Assembly: GCF_017377875.1 (NCBI RefSeq)
Contig: NZ_CP070975.1
Location: 3,658,001-3,722,000, forward strand
Direction of reading: 5' to 3'
DNA: 64,000 bases
Origin: Alcaligenes sp. SORT26
Lineage (GTDB): Bacteria; Pseudomonadota; Gammaproteobacteria; Burkholderiales; Burkholderiaceae_B
Under the pieces are notes generated by a model, which made no database searches, had not been told where the DNA came from, and worked only from the letters and a program-made list of their open reading frames with translations. Shown one piece after another: positions 34,595-43,097 of the stretch (its first letter is position 1; every line of letters begins with the position of its first letter). A program made the translations under genes and the position numbers.

Positions 34595-36265
34595 ATGAGT
34601 ATCGAGAATTCCTATTCCCCTTCTGTAGCCACCTTGCCGCTGGGACAGCAGCGAGGCCCGGTCTATTGGCTGCGACGCTCTGTGCAGGGTCTGGGCACGC
34701 TTTCCAGTGTGTCGGTGGGCCTGTTGGCGTTGCTGTGGTTTGCGCTGACCTTGGGGGCCTACCCCTTGTTGATCCCGGATGAAGGGCGCTACGTTGGTGT
34801 GGCTTTGTCCATGCTGGAGTCGGGCGATTATCTGGTGCCGCGTCTGGACGGTCTGCCGTTTTTTCATAAACCTCCTCTGCATTACTGGCTGAGTGCGCTA
34901 AGCCTGAAAGTGCTGGGTGTGAATTTTGTCGGTGCCCGTTTGGTGCCTGCCCTGATGGCGGCCTTGCTGCTGGCCGGGATGCATGCATTTCTGAAGCGTC
35001 ACGCCAGCCAGCAACATGCGGGCTGGACGGCTCTGATTCTGATCAGCAGCCCTTTGCTTTTCGGCGCCTCTCATTACGCCAATCTGGATATGACGGTAGC
35101 GGCCTTGATCAGTAGCTGTGTGTTGCTGGGCGGGCACGCTGCCTTGCAGATGGAGCAGGGGCGTCCGTACCGTTTGGCCTTGATGGGTCTGTATGCCACA
35201 GCAGGCTTGGCTTTCCTGGCCAAGGGCTTGATCGGGATTTTGATACCCGGTGGCATTCTGGTGTTCTGGTTGCTGGGTCGTGCCCAGTGGCGCATTTTGC
35301 TGCGTATGTTTTCTGTCACCGGTTTGGGGGTTTTGCTGTTGGTGGCCACTCCCTGGATGTGGGCCATGCAGGCGCGCTATCCCGGTTTTTTTGATTACTA
35401 CATTGTTTATCAGCACTTTCAGCGTTTTCTGGAAACGGGCTTCAATAATCCCCAGCCTTTCTGGTTCTACTTTGCCCTGATGCCTGTCGCCACCTTGAGC
35501 TGGACACCTTTCTTGTTCCGGCGTGTGCGTGGAGTGGCTAGTGCCCCTGATGGCTTGGGTGCCGTGCGTGGCCTGATGCTATCTGCGCTGTTGACCGTGC
35601 TTGTGTTCTTTTCTATCCCCACGTCCAAGCTGGTGGGCTATGTGTTGCCTGCTATTGGCCCTTGGGCCTTCTTTCTGGCGGATGTCGTGTTACGTCAAAG
35701 TCAGCGCGAAGGTGAGCCCGCAGTGGGACGCCGTGCCATCTGGAGCCTGGCTATCGGCGTGTTGTTATGTCTGGCTGCTGTGGTGACGATGGTGCTTCGC
35801 CCTCAGGTGAATAGCCGTGAGCTGGGCCGGGTTCTGGCGGCAGAATATCAGCCCGGTGATCGTGTCGTGTTTCTGAATAACTACCGCTACGATCTTGGTT
35901 TTTACGTTCCCGGTTTGCAGAGTATCAGCGTCATGGGACGTTGGGATGACCCTGACATCATGCGTACCGACAGTTGGCGTAAAGAGCTGCTGGAAGCGGC
36001 TCGTTTCGAGCCGCAGCGTGGGGCTTTGACCTTGATTGATCGGGAGACCTTACGCAAGCAGCTTTGCCAGGACAGCAAGGCGGTTTTCTGGTTGATCGGC
36101 GGGCCCGATGCGGTACGTCAAAGTCAGGTGCTGAATCATGCTCAGCGCCTGTACGAAGATCAGCGCATTGCGCTGTGGCGCTTTGATCAGGACGATCACG
36201 AGCTTATGTGCGGCGGAACGCCCAAAGCCGCCCAGCCACAAAGGTCAGTACTGCGAGACCAATAA
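34595..36265 (+). CDS. ArnT-like lipid A glycosyltransferase (PMT family)
   Basis: A 556-residue membrane glycosyltransferase of the ArnT/PMT family. The periplasmic loop PDEGRYVGVALSMLESGDY near 60-80 holds the acidic residues, and FFHKPPLHYWL near 92 matches ArnT. About twelve hydrophobic segments and a C-terminal periplasmic domain (about 420-540) follow. ArnT enzymes move a sugar from undecaprenyl phosphate to lipid A phosphate, lowering polymyxin binding. Its 3' end overlaps the convergent gtrA-like gene by 62 bases. Confidence 0.88.
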   Translation: MSIENSYSPSVATLPLGQQRGPVYWLRRSVQGLGTLSSVSVGLLALLWFALTLGAYPLLIPDEGRYVGVALSMLESGDYLVPRLDGLPFFHKPPLHYWLSALSLKVLGVNFVGARLVPALMAALLLAGMHAFLKRHASQQHAGWTALILISSPLLFGASHYANLDMTVAALISSCVLLGGHAALQMEQGRPYRLALMGLYATAGLAFLAKGLIGILIPGGILVFWLLGRAQWRILLRMFSVTGLGVLLLVATPWMWAMQARYPGFFDYYIVYQHFQRFLETGFNNPQPFWFYFALMPVATLSWTPFLFRRVRGVASAPDGLGAVRGLMLSALLTVLVFFSIPTSKLVGYVLPAIGPWAFFLADVVLRQSQREGEPAVGRRAIWSLAIGVLLCLAAVVTMVLRPQVNSRELGRVLAAEYQPGDRVVFLNNYRYDLGFYVPGLQSISVMGRWDDPDIMRTDSWRKELLEAARFEPQRGALTLIDRETLRKQLCQDSKAVFWLIGGPDAVRQSQVLNHAQRLYEDQRIALWRFDQDDHELMCGGTPKAAQPQRSVLRDQ

Positions 36266-36581
36266 GAATCAGGCCCAGCAGCAGGTCGTAGCGCAGGCCG
36301 GAGTGATTCAGTAAAAACGCATAGCTGGCTTCGTTGACCGCGAAGCCAGCGGCTGACACCAGAAAAAAACGTGACAGTGCAGGCAGAAAACGGGCATTCT
36401 GGGATCGGAACGTCAGCCAGTAATGGCCACCAAAGGACACCAGAAACGCAATCAGCCAGCCAAAAAGATTGGCCAGCAGCGGAGACAGGCTCAGCGTTTG
36501 CACCAGGGCGATTACAATGCCCCAGTGCGTGAAGGCGGCCAGGGTGCCGACCAGAATGAACAGAATGATTTGACGAGACAT
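36204..36581 (-). CDS. GtrA-family membrane protein, possible lipid-linked sugar flippase
   Basis: A 125-residue protein with four membrane segments and the GtrA pattern (FILVGTLAAFTHWGIV; LAFLVSFGGHYWLTF-like segment; SRFFLVSAAGFAVNE). GtrA proteins are thought to flip undecaprenyl-phosphate sugars across the inner membrane. It is convergent with the ArnT-like gene (3' overlap 62 bases) and divergent from the YdjC-like gene by 21 bases, so its promoter must lie inside coding DNA. ATG 36581 (MSRQIILFILVG) is the chosen start. Confidence 0.85.
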   Translation of the reverse strand: MSRQIILFILVGTLAAFTHWGIVIALVQTLSLSPLLANLFGWLIAFLVSFGGHYWLTFRSQNARFLPALSRFFLVSAAGFAVNEASYAFLLNHSGLRYDLLLGLILIGLAVLTFVAGRLWAFRRT

Positions 36582-36602
36582 AAAGAGAAAGCGGAGCGAG
36601 CA

Positions 36603-37406
36603 GTGGCCAAAGACAGGCAAATCAGTATATGCGCGGATGATTTTGGCATGGCCCCTGCCGTGGACGAGGCCATTCTGAAATTGGCCCAGGCCCGACGCCT
36701 GACAGGAACGTCCTGTTTAGTGGATGGGGACAGCTTTGAACAAAATGCACCGGCACTGCGCCAGAGCACGCTGCAAAAAGGTTTGCACCTGAATTTTACC
36801 GAGTTTGCCTCGCAAGCGGGCGTCTATGCCATGCCGCTCAAGCAGGTGATTCTTCGTAGCCTGCTGCATCGCCTGGATAGTGACAGAGTTAAGGACAGCG
36901 TGGCTCGTCAGCTCGATCGTTTTGAGGACGTCATGGGGCAGGGCCCGGACTATATCGATGGGCATCAGCACGTGCATCAACTGCCCATGATTCGCGAGGC
37001 CTTGCTGGCGGAAATGGAATGCCGTTATGCCGCTTCCATGCCCTGGTTGCGCTACACGGGAGCTCAGCGTCTGGCAGCGGGTTTTGCGTTTAAAGACAGA
37101 TTCAAGGCGCAGATTATTGCTGCCCTGGGTTCCAGGGAGTTGCTGCGTCAGGCCAGGGCCAAGGGCGTGACCTTGAATAGCAGCTTTACCGGTGTTTACG
37201 ACTTCCAGGGCGGCAAGGAACGCTATAGCGCCTTGGTACAGGCCTGGCTGGCCGTGATGCAGCACGGTGACAGCATGATGTGCCATCCGTCCTTGAGCAG
37301 CGTGCAGGACGATCCTGTGGGCATACAGCGTCTGGCGGAGTATGAGGTGTTGGCAGGCAATGACATGCAGCACTGGCTGGATCAATACAGCCTGCGCATT
37401 GCCTGA
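36603..37406 (+). CDS. YdjC/ChbG-family carbohydrate deacetylase (NaxD/HpnK-like)
   Basis: The 267-residue protein (GTG 36603, GGAG 6 bases upstream) has metal-binding motifs ICADDFGM (Asp12/Asp13), GLHLNF and DGHQHVHQLP. These are the family's conserved Asp and His ligands. Members remove acetyl groups from N-acetylated sugars. NaxD acts on undecaprenyl-phosphate N-acetyl sugars before ArnT-type transfer, and the neighbours here fit that role. A frame extends much further upstream over gtrA, but only the part from 36603 shows family similarity. Confidence 0.85.
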   Translation: MAKDRQISICADDFGMAPAVDEAILKLAQARRLTGTSCLVDGDSFEQNAPALRQSTLQKGLHLNFTEFASQAGVYAMPLKQVILRSLLHRLDSDRVKDSVARQLDRFEDVMGQGPDYIDGHQHVHQLPMIREALLAEMECRYAASMPWLRYTGAQRLAAGFAFKDRFKAQIIAALGSRELLRQARAKGVTLNSSFTGVYDFQGGKERYSALVQAWLAVMQHGDSMMCHPSLSSVQDDPVGIQRLAEYEVLAGNDMQHWLDQYSLRIA

Positions 37407-37415
37407 GAGAGACGC

Positions 37416-38012
37416 TTAGGCCGATTGGGCAGGCTGGCTGTGGCTGCCTTCGCCCAGACTGCGCTGCATGATGACCACATCAATCCACTGCTGGAATTTA
37501 TAGCCCACGGCTGGCTGGGTGCCCACATGGGCAAAGCCCAGCGAACGGTGCAGGGCAATGGAGCCTCGGCTGTCATGGCCGGAGATGATAGCCACCATTT
37601 GCCGCCACGGACCTTTTTCACATTCCAGCAGTAATTGCTCCAGCAATGCTTTGCCCAGGCCTTTGCCAATCTGACCCTGAGCCAGATAGACGGAATCTTC
37701 CACGGTGAAGCGATAGGCGGGACGGGAGCGATACGTGCCTGCGTAGGCATAGCCCACGATTTGCCCGTCCAGTTCCGCGACCAGCCAGGGCAGATTCTGT
37801 TCGCGCACTTGTGCATAGCGCGCACGCATCTCCTGTTCGTCCGGCGGGCTTTGTTCAAAGGTCGCCGTACTGTGCAGCACGTGATAGGCATAGATGTTTT
37901 GCACCGCGGCCATATCGTCCACGGTGGCGTGACGGATCAGCAAGGCACTGGCGTGATTGCCTTGTGGCAGGGACGCAGAGAAAGGGGCTTGCGTACTCTC
38001 GGGGGGGAACAT
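37416..38012 (-). CDS. GNAT N-acetyltransferase, phosphinothricin acetyltransferase-like
   Basis: A 198-residue GNAT protein with IRHATVDDMAAVQNIYAYHV, VAELDGQIVGYAYAGTYRSR and the acetyl-CoA loop GQIGKGLGKALLEQL. It shares the PAT/MnaT pattern of enzymes acting on phosphinothricin or methionine sulfone. It has an N-terminal extension of about 25 residues before the domain, so a later start is possible. The natural substrate is unknown. It is convergent with the deacetylase gene. Confidence 0.8.
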   Translation of the reverse strand: MFPPESTQAPFSASLPQGNHASALLIRHATVDDMAAVQNIYAYHVLHSTATFEQSPPDEQEMRARYAQVREQNLPWLVAELDGQIVGYAYAGTYRSRPAYRFTVEDSVYLAQGQIGKGLGKALLEQLLLECEKGPWRQMVAIISGHDSRGSIALHRSLGFAHVGTQPAVGYKFQQWIDVVIMQRSLGEGSHSQPAQSA

Positions 38013-38062
38013 ACTATTTTTCCTTTGAACTGATTTAGTTTATCCCGATTCCAGGAGTTTCT

Positions 38063-38404
38063 ATGCCCTTCCCACACCAGTTTTTGACCGAGCAATTGGC
38101 CGTCGCCCCTCAGTTATCGGGAGAGGATATGCAAGCCGTGGCCGATGCCGGTTTTAAAAGCGTCATTATCAACCGGCCCGATATGGAAGGTGGTCCCGAC
38201 CAGCCTTTGTCCGCCGACGTAATGCAAGCAGCCCAGGCGGCCGGTTTGCAGGTAGAGTATCAGCCAGTAGTGGGTAGCGCTATTACTTCTGCTGATGTTG
38301 CCCGTTTTGGCCAATTACTTGAAGCCTTGCCAGGCCCGACTCTGGCTTACTGCCGCACGGGCACTCGTTGTGCCGTATTATTCCGTGCATTGAACGAATC
38401 CTGA
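38063..38404 (+). CDS. TIGR01244-family phosphatase/sulfurtransferase-like protein
   Basis: A 113-residue protein of the TIGR01244 (DUF442) family, related to dual-specificity phosphatases and to domains in Blh sulfur-metabolism proteins. It has the P-loop Cys97-Arg-Thr-Gly-Thr-Arg-Cys103 in YCRTGTRC and the conserved INRPD segment near 36-40. A role in sulfide or persulfide handling is plausible from relatives but not shown here. Single gene. Confidence 0.8.
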   Translation: MPFPHQFLTEQLAVAPQLSGEDMQAVADAGFKSVIINRPDMEGGPDQPLSADVMQAAQAAGLQVEYQPVVGSAITSADVARFGQLLEALPGPTLAYCRTGTRCAVLFRALNES

Positions 38405-38491
38405 CCTGGCTCAAGGTTCAGGTCTGTACTAGCTTGTCCTGTGCTGGTATGCAGCGGTAAGCTATCTGTCTCCATTCAAAGGGGTTATGCC

Positions 38492-38953
38492 ATGTTCAAG
38501 AAAATTCTGATTCCAACTGACGGTTCCGAGCTCTCCTCCCAAGCAGCCAACAAAGGCGTGACCTTTGCCCGCCAAATTGGTGCCGAGGTTCTGGCTTTGC
38601 ACGTGACGCAGCCATTTGCTGCCACAGTTGGCTTTGATGGTATGGCGGCTGCCTACGCCATTACCGACGAGGACTACGACAAGACCGCCAAAGAACAGTC
38701 GCAGAAATACCTGCAACAGATTCTGGACCGTGCCGAGACCGCTGGCGTCAAGGCAACCGGTAAATCCGTATCGAACTTCAACGTAGCCGACGGTGTGGTT
38801 CAGGTAGCCGAGCAAGAAGGTTGCGACCTGATCTTTATCGGTAGTCACGGCCGCAGTGGTCTGTCTCGCCTGTTGCTGGGTAGCGTGACTATCAAGGTGC
38901 TGAATATGGCCAAGAACACCGTGCTGGTGTACCGCGTTAAAGAACACGATTAA
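38492..38953 (+). CDS. Universal stress protein UspA family
   Basis: A 153-residue Usp domain protein beginning MFKKILIPTDGSELS. The nucleotide-binding loop GSHGRSGLSRLLLGSVTIKVL is the ATP-binding form of the family. ATG 38492 is chosen because the fold starts directly; GGGG at 38480-38483 provides a ribosome site. A bidirectional terminator separates it from fdsD. Confidence 0.9.
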   Translation: MFKKILIPTDGSELSSQAANKGVTFARQIGAEVLALHVTQPFAATVGFDGMAAAYAITDEDYDKTAKEQSQKYLQQILDRAETAGVKATGKSVSNFNVADGVVQVAEQEGCDLIFIGSHGRSGLSRLLLGSVTIKVLNMAKNTVLVYRVKEHD

Positions 38954-38971
38954 TCGTTGTTCAGCCCAAAG

Positions 38972-39000
38972 AAAAAACCCGCCTAGGCGGGTTTTTTTTT
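38972..39000. terminator. Bidirectional terminator between uspA-like gene and fdsD
   Basis: Stem AAACCCGCC / GGCGGGTTT with loop TA is flanked by an A-run and a T-run (T9 to 39000), so it can stop transcription from both sides. Confidence 0.93.
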
Positions 39001-39016
39001 GTGTCTGCGCTGTGTC

Positions 39017-39268
39017 TTACTGGCTGCGTGGTTCCAGTTGCTGCTTGTGGGCGACGACCGCCTGCAAAACAATGGGCAAGAGCTCGCCATCAGCGCTTTT
39101 GCCACTGGGGTTCTCTGCAACGAAATCCAGCAGGGAACGGCGCATGCGCGGGTCCCAGAACTTCTGGATATGTTCCGCAATCTCGCGCAGGCCTTGTTCC
39201 CGATTGCTCAGGATTTCAAAGAACTGGCCGATCTGGTTGGCCATAGGAATCAAAGGAACAATATTCAT
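39017..39268 (-). CDS. fdsD: NAD-dependent formate dehydrogenase delta subunit
   Basis: The 83-residue protein (MNIVPLIPMANQIGQFFE...) matches FdsD, a small subunit needed for assembly of the soluble molybdenum formate dehydrogenase. Typical features are the N-terminal MANQIGQFF segment and the HIQKFWDPRMR motif. It overlaps fdhD by 4 bases and ends the fds operon. Confidence 0.88.
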   Translation of the reverse strand: MNIVPLIPMANQIGQFFEILSNREQGLREIAEHIQKFWDPRMRRSLLDFVAENPSGKSADGELLPIVLQAVVAHKQQLEPRSQ

Positions 39269-40131
39269 GGTGATGTGGCCGAGCGGGACTCGGCAGAATT
39301 CAGGTAGTGGGGATGGCTGTACAGCGTAAAGCTGCGGTCACGGGCAAAGGCGGCCAGCATGACACCGAGTTCATCGGCAATCTGCACGGCATAGGCGGTG
39401 GGGGCGGAGACGGCCACCACAAAGTTGATGCCCATGGCAGCGGCCTTCTGGACCATCTCGAAGCTGGCACGGCTGGAGATCAGCACCATGCCAGAGCGGG
39501 GATCAATATCGTTGCGCAACATGTGGCCCAGCAGCTTGTCCAGCGCGTTGTGGCGGCCTACATCTTCGCGCACGGCCAGGATGTTGCCTTGCAGATTGCA
39601 CCAGGCGGCGGCATGGGTAGCCCCCGTCAGTCGATGCAAGGGCTGGCTGGAGCGCAAAGCATCCAGCGCCTGGAAGATGGCGGCAGCATCGGGACTGTGC
39701 TCGGGAGCATCCAGACGAGGTAGCTGTCGGCGTACCTCGTCCAGACTTTCCAGACCACATAAACCGCAGCCTGTGCGACCGGCCAACTGGCGGCGACGGG
39801 CTTTGAGCTGATGCTGGCAGGCACTGGCAATTTCGATTTGCAGCAGGCTGCCGCGCTCGCCTTCCAGCACATCCACGCCGCGTATATCGTCAGCCGTACG
39901 GATGATGCCCTCGGTCATGGAGAATCCGTAAGCCAGATCCTCCAGATCGCTGGGGCTGCACAACAAGGCGCTATGGCTGATGCCGTTGAATTCCAGGGCA
40001 ACTGCCTGCTCGCGCGCCAGCGCATCCTGATCCTCTTGGGGCAGGTTCTCAGCTTGTGCTTCAGCTTGGGTACGCGCCTGCCGCCATACGGTGGCAGGGG
40101 CGCTGGCATCACGAAAATCTGCCTGGCTCAC
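39265..40131 (-). CDS. fdhD: Formate dehydrogenase accessory sulfurtransferase FdhD (FdsC)
   Basis: FdhD delivers sulfur to the molybdenum cofactor before it enters formate dehydrogenase. The protein has the catalytic TGCGLCG cysteine motif, LTGATHAAAW and REDVGRHNALDKLLG. A GTG at 40131 is chosen because AAGGAG lies about 9 bases upstream and it follows the fdsA stop; it gives 288 residues (E. coli FdhD 277). ATGs at 40194 and 40215 would overlap fdsA and lack an obvious ribosome site. Confidence 0.88.
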   Translation of the reverse strand: MSQADFRDASAPATVWRQARTQAEAQAENLPQEDQDALAREQAVALEFNGISHSALLCSPSDLEDLAYGFSMTEGIIRTADDIRGVDVLEGERGSLLQIEIASACQHQLKARRRQLAGRTGCGLCGLESLDEVRRQLPRLDAPEHSPDAAAIFQALDALRSSQPLHRLTGATHAAAWCNLQGNILAVREDVGRHNALDKLLGHMLRNDIDPRSGMVLISSRASFEMVQKAAAMGINFVVAVSAPTAYAVQIADELGVMLAAFARDRSFTLYSHPHYLNSAESRSATSP

Positions 40132-40162
40132 GCGGCAACTCCTTAAGGCCTGTTTAGACGCA

Positions 40163-43084
40163 TCATACTTTCGCGACGGCCTCGTCAGGCTCATGCTGGT
40201 GGCTGTGATCCGCATGGGCCAAATCTTCGGCCGATAGGGTCTCGCCTTGCAAGAGACGCTGCTGAATATCGTGGAAACGGTTCCAGCGATTTTGCCAGGC
40301 CGACTCGGACGTGACGCGCTGAATCTGTACCGCTGTCACCTTGTACTCGGGGCAGTTGGTTGCCCAGTCCGAGTTATTGGTGGTGACCACGTTGGCACCC
40401 GACTCGGGAAAGTGGAAAGTAGTATAGACCACCCCTGGCTGCACTCGTTCGGTCACCGTCGCACGCAAGGCGGTCTCGCCCGCACGACTCTTGACCGAGA
40501 CTTTGTCGCCACTGCGAATGCCACGATCTTCGGCATCCACCGGGTGAATTTCCAGCAAGTCTTCCGCATGCCAGGCCACGTTGTCGGTACGGCGGGTTTG
40601 TGCACCCACGTTGTATTGCGACAGGATGCGGCCAGTCGTCAGCAACAAGGGGAACTTGCGGCTGCTGCGTTCCTCGGTGGGCACGTATTGGGTCAGCATG
40701 AAGCGGCCCTTGCCACGCACGAACTCGTCGATGTGCATGGTGGGGGTGCCTTCAGGGGCTTGCTCGTTACAAGGCCATTGCACGCTGCCACCCAGTTCCT
40801 GGATGCGATCGTAGGACACGCCGGTAAAGGTCGGTGTCAGGCGGGCGATCTCGTCCATGATCTGGCCGGGATGCTCGTAGCTCATGGGGTAGCCCAGAGC
40901 ACGGGCCAGGGCGCAGGTGACTTCCCAGTCAGCCATGCCAGCTTTGGGCTCCATCACTTTGCGTACGCGCGAAATGCGGCGCTCGGCGTTGGTGAAGGTG
41001 CCGTCTTTTTCCAGGAAGGAGGAACCGGGCAGGAACACATGGGCGTACTTGGCGGTTTCGTTCAGGAACAGGTCCTGCACCACCACACACTCCATGGCGG
41101 CCATGGCGGCGGCCACGTGCTGGGTGTTCGGGTCGGACTGAACAATGTCTTCGCCCTGGCAGTACAGACCCTTGAAGCTGCCACTCAGGGCGGCGTCAAA
41201 CATATTGGGAATGCGCAGGCCGGGTTCGGATTGCAGAGGCACGCCCCAGGCTTGTTCAAACAGCGAACGAACCTGATTGTCCGAGACGTGACGGTAGCCA
41301 GGGAACTCGTGCGGGAAGGAGCCCATATCGCAGGAGCCTTGCACGTTGTTCTGACCACGCAGCGGGTTCACACCCACGCCTTCGCGGCCCACGTTGCCGG
41401 TGGCCATGGCCAGGTTGGCAATGGCCATCACGGTGGTGGAGCCCTGGCTGTGTTCTGTCACGCCCAGACCGTAGTAAATCGAACCGTTGCCGCCGGTGGC
41501 GTACAGACGGGCTGCGCCACGGATGTCGTCGGCGGATACACCGCAGATCTCGGCCATGGTTTCTGGCGAGTTCTGGGGCTGGCTGACAAAGCTGCGCCAT
41601 TCATTGAAGGCAGCAGTATCGCAGCGCTCGGCCACATAGGTTTCGTTCACCAGATTTTCGGTGACGATAACGTGGGCCATGGCGGTGAGCATGGCGGTGT
41701 TGGTGCCTGGACGCAGGGGCAGGTGGTAGTCGGCCTGGATGTGTGGCGAGCTGACCAGTTCGGTCTGGCGCGGGTCGATCACGATCAGGCGGGCGCCTTG
41801 GCGCAGGCGGCGTTTCAGGCGCGATGCAAACACGGGGTGGGCGGCGCTGGGGTTGGCACCCATCACGATCACCACATCGGTGTGCATCACCGAGTCAAAG
41901 GTTTGCGTACCGGCGGACTCACCCAGGGTCATCTTCAGGCCGTAGCCGGTAGGGGAGTGACACACGCGGGCGCAGGTGTCCACGTTGTTGGTGCCAAAGG
42001 CGGCGCGAACCAGCTTTTGCACCAGATAGGTTTCTTCGTTGGTGCAACGCGAGGAGGTAATACCGCCTACGGCGTCACGACCGTGTTGGTCCTGAATGCG
42101 ACGGAATTCGGAGGCGGCGTAGTTGATGGCCTCGTCCCATGACACTTCCTGCCAAGGGTCCGTAATGCTCTTGCGGATCATGGGGCTCAGGATACGGTCC
42201 TGGTGAGTGGCGTAACCCCAGGCAAAACGGCCTTTCACGCAGGCGTGGCCACGGTTGGCCTTGCCGTCTTTCCAGGGTGTCATGCGAATGACTTTGTCGC
42301 CCTTCATCTCGGCCTTGAAGCCACAACCCACACCGCAGTAAGCGCAGGTGGTGATGACGGCGTGTTCGGGCTGACCCAGATCGATGACGGATTTTTCCAT
42401 CAGGGAAGAGGTCGGGCAGGCTTGGACACAAGCACCACAGGACACGCAATCGCTGCCCAGGAAGCCATCGTTCTGACCGGCGGTAACACGCGATTCAAAA
42501 CCGCGCTTGTCGATAGTCAGTGCAAAAGTGCCTTGAACTTCCTCACAGGCACGTACGCAGCGATTGCAGACAATGCACTTGCTGGAGTCGTAGGCAAAAT
42601 AAGGGTTGGAATCGTCGGTGGTGTCGTCCAGGTGGTTGGCACCATCAAAGCCATAACGCACGCTGCGCAGGCCCACGACACCGGCCATGTCTTGCAGTTC
42701 GCAATTACCGTTGGCAGGACAGGTCAGGCAGTCCAGCGGGTGATCGGAGATGTACAACTCCATCACGTTGCGGCGCAGCTTGTGCAGGGTGTCGTTTTCG
42801 GTTTGGACAACCATGCCTTCTTCCACCAGGGTGGTGCAGGAAGCAGGGTGGCCGCGACGGCCTTCAATGTCCACCAGGCACAGGCGGCAGGAGCCAAACG
42901 CTTCCAGCGAATCGGTGGCGCACAGCTTGGGAATATTGATGCCGGCCAAGGCGGCCGCGTGCATCACGGAAGTGCCAACGGGCACTTCAATCAATTTGCC
43001 ATCAATGGTCAGGTTGACCATCTCGGTCTGGGTCGAGGCTGGGGTGCCCAGGTCACGTTCGCGTACGGCGACTGTTTCTTTCAT
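40163..43084 (-). CDS. fdsA: NAD-dependent formate dehydrogenase alpha subunit (molybdenum)
   Basis: The catalytic subunit, 973 residues from ATG 43084, oxidises formate to CO2 at a bis-MGD molybdenum centre. In order: a 2Fe-2S domain (GSCRLCLVD; C55, C66, C69, C83), a His/Cys 4Fe-4S site (HPLDCLTCPANGNC), two ferredoxin clusters (C170-C180 and C213-C223), a 4Fe-4S site (CAYCGVGC), and the molybdopterin domain with active-site Cys375 in ARVCHSPT. This is the cysteine form, not selenocysteine. ATG 43084 is used; a longer frame would enter fdsB. A His/Asp-rich tail (HADHSHQHEPDE) closes the protein. Confidence 0.96.
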   Translation of the reverse strand: MKETVAVRERDLGTPASTQTEMVNLTIDGKLIEVPVGTSVMHAAALAGINIPKLCATDSLEAFGSCRLCLVDIEGRRGHPASCTTLVEEGMVVQTENDTLHKLRRNVMELYISDHPLDCLTCPANGNCELQDMAGVVGLRSVRYGFDGANHLDDTTDDSNPYFAYDSSKCIVCNRCVRACEEVQGTFALTIDKRGFESRVTAGQNDGFLGSDCVSCGACVQACPTSSLMEKSVIDLGQPEHAVITTCAYCGVGCGFKAEMKGDKVIRMTPWKDGKANRGHACVKGRFAWGYATHQDRILSPMIRKSITDPWQEVSWDEAINYAASEFRRIQDQHGRDAVGGITSSRCTNEETYLVQKLVRAAFGTNNVDTCARVCHSPTGYGLKMTLGESAGTQTFDSVMHTDVVIVMGANPSAAHPVFASRLKRRLRQGARLIVIDPRQTELVSSPHIQADYHLPLRPGTNTAMLTAMAHVIVTENLVNETYVAERCDTAAFNEWRSFVSQPQNSPETMAEICGVSADDIRGAARLYATGGNGSIYYGLGVTEHSQGSTTVMAIANLAMATGNVGREGVGVNPLRGQNNVQGSCDMGSFPHEFPGYRHVSDNQVRSLFEQAWGVPLQSEPGLRIPNMFDAALSGSFKGLYCQGEDIVQSDPNTQHVAAAMAAMECVVVQDLFLNETAKYAHVFLPGSSFLEKDGTFTNAERRISRVRKVMEPKAGMADWEVTCALARALGYPMSYEHPGQIMDEIARLTPTFTGVSYDRIQELGGSVQWPCNEQAPEGTPTMHIDEFVRGKGRFMLTQYVPTEERSSRKFPLLLTTGRILSQYNVGAQTRRTDNVAWHAEDLLEIHPVDAEDRGIRSGDKVSVKSRAGETALRATVTERVQPGVVYTTFHFPESGANVVTTNNSDWATNCPEYKVTAVQIQRVTSESAWQNRWNRFHDIQQRLLQGETLSAEDLAHADHSHQHEPDEAVAKV

Positions 43085-43097
43085 GGTGATCTCCGTC

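Noticed and set aside
40163-43084. Selenocysteine form of formate dehydrogenase
   Set aside because: The active-site codon in ARVCHSPT encodes cysteine, and no in-frame TGA or SECIS-like hairpin was found there.
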